A DNA stretch of 33,200 bases from Snowella sp. Its GTDB lineage: Bacteria > Cyanobacteriota > Cyanobacteriia > Cyanobacteriales > Microcystaceae. Under the pieces are notes generated by a model that did not search any database, was not told the DNA's origin, and saw only the letters and a list, made by a program, of their open reading frames with translations. The stretch spans positions 1 to 33,200 of the forward strand of contig QBMS01000036.1 in the NCBI GenBank assembly GCA_003249095.1, read 5' to 3'. Positions 32,668 to 33,200 of the stretch are shown one piece after another; position 1 is the first letter of the stretch, and every line of letters begins with the position of its first letter. The translations under genes and the position numbers were made by a program.

Positions 32668-33200
32668 TTAAAACTGGAAGTTGTTGGGATTGTTTAATTG
32701 TGTGGGAGTAATATTATCAACTTGTAGGAAATTACGAGCGATCGCGCTTCCTGTTAGTCCATCCCGATCAATCTGGAGGAAAGTATGAGCTGAATTTAAT
32801 CCTGTTCCCTGAATAAATTTGATATAACCATCGGCAATAGGATCGGAGCCTGTATAACCGAGGCTAGAGAAGAGTTGGGCAAAGACGAGTTTATCTTCTC
32901 CAACAGTAAAGTCTGCAATCCGTTGACCGACATCCCGCATATTGGTAAACACAAAGGAGTCATTACCACCGCCCCCTGTCAGGGTTTTTGCACCTATCCC
33001 GCCTGTCAGATAATCAGGGCCAGCCGTCCCGACAATTGGGTTCCGACCATTGTTAATTAAAGGATTACCTTGAATTTCATTAAGGTCAGTCACTCCAATC
33101 GTTAACTGTTTCTCAAAGGTTAAGCCGCCTTGATCGGTGGTACGAACTCGGATGCTGTAACTATTTTTAGTTTCAAAATCAAAGATTCCATTACTTCGGA
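32668..33200 (-). CDS. C-terminal part of a cadherin/RTX-like surface protein (5' end beyond window)
   Basis: The reading frame is open to the right edge; stop at 32668-32670. A start at 33093 would be internal, because the frame upstream encodes the end of a cadherin-like repeat (FDFETKNSYSIRVRTTDQGG then LTFEKQLTIGVTDLNE). After it comes an RTX-like segment, GPDYLTGGIGAKTLTGGGGN, with DSFVFTNMRDVGQRIADF and DKLVFAQLFSSLGY, a C-terminal layout common in large cyanobacterial calcium-binding, type I-secreted proteins. Only two degenerate glycine-rich turns are visible. It lies 48 bp upstream of the sorting-tail gene (ATG 32619). Confidence 0.82.
   Translation of the reverse strand, partial: RSNGIFDFETKNSYSIRVRTTDQGGLTFEKQLTIGVTDLNEIQGNPLINNGRNPIVGTAGPDYLTGGIGAKTLTGGGGNDSFVFTNMRDVGQRIADFTVGEDKLVFAQLFSSLGYTGSDPIADGYIKFIQGTGLNSAHTFLQIDRDGLTGSAIARNFLQVDNITPTQLNNPNNFQF

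Noticed and set aside
1-33200. CRISPR array
   Set aside because: No regularly spaced direct repeats with unique spacers were seen. The GCGATCGC octamers are HIP1 sites, spread through genes and gaps without regular spacing.
1-33200. tRNA or rRNA genes
   Set aside because: No cloverleaf-like sequence with conserved T-loop, and no rRNA-like stretch, was noticed in the gaps between genes; a covariance-model scan was not possible.

Overview
The window comes from a cyanobacterium. It encodes cytochrome c550 of photosystem II (psbV), several protein families typical of cyanobacteria (DUF760, DUF3370, ThiE fused to ThiD2, a GUN4 domain, the 'GGR-TYKA' family of Ser/Thr kinases), and it is full of the HIP1 octamer GCGATCGC. 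Base composition is AT-leaning. A unicellular or colonial Chroococcales-type genome is a reasonable guess, but the species cannot be fixed from this sequence alone.

Layout. 1-2.9 kb: the 5' part of a membrane-anchored Ser/Thr kinase (runs off the left edge), then a VapBC-type toxin-antitoxin pair. 3.0-5.3 kb: a LysM/M23 cell-wall protein and homoserine dehydrogenase on the minus strand. 5.3-6.2 kb: a decayed YefM/YoeB-type toxin-antitoxin locus and the tail of an unknown gene. 6.2-11.2 kb: a NACHT NTPase with a C-terminal GUN4 domain, and a large O-antigen-ligase-like membrane protein with a repeat-rich C-terminal part. 11.5-15.3 kb: thiamine-phosphate synthase, then a phnD-phnC-phnE ABC importer of the phosphonate/phosphite type. 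15.5-18.8 kb: a 54-residue membrane protein and SbcC/Rad50, closed by a strong bipartite hairpin. 18.8-20.6 kb: a secreted Cys-rich protein, psbV and a small IF-2-N-like protein, with a nested repeat/MITE cluster between the first two. 20.8-23.4 kb: sirB-cobA (siroheme branch, 4-bp overlap), scpB and a DUF760 protein. 23.4-26.3 kb: a previously easy-to-miss 31-residue membrane protein, a DUF3370 secreted protein and small conserved proteins. 26.5-29.7 kb: PhoH-like ATPase, an orphan ModA, a renalase-like flavoprotein and a LapA-domain protein. 29.8-33.2 kb: a membrane-anchored repeat protein, a secreted protein with a C-terminal exosortase-like sorting tail, and the C-terminal part of a large cadherin/RTX-like surface protein that runs off the right edge.

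Most genes are housekeeping or conserved cyanobacterial genes in short operons. The most unusual elements are: the NACHT-GUN4 fusion; a 165-bp MITE-like insertion (15-bp terminal inverted repeats, 10-bp target duplication) that split a 66-bp palindromic repeat at its hairpin tip, with an uninterrupted copy 8 kb away as reference; a repeat that supplies the stop codon of cobA; the decayed toxin-antitoxin locus; and an unannotated-looking 31-residue single-helix membrane protein with a good ribosome binding site.
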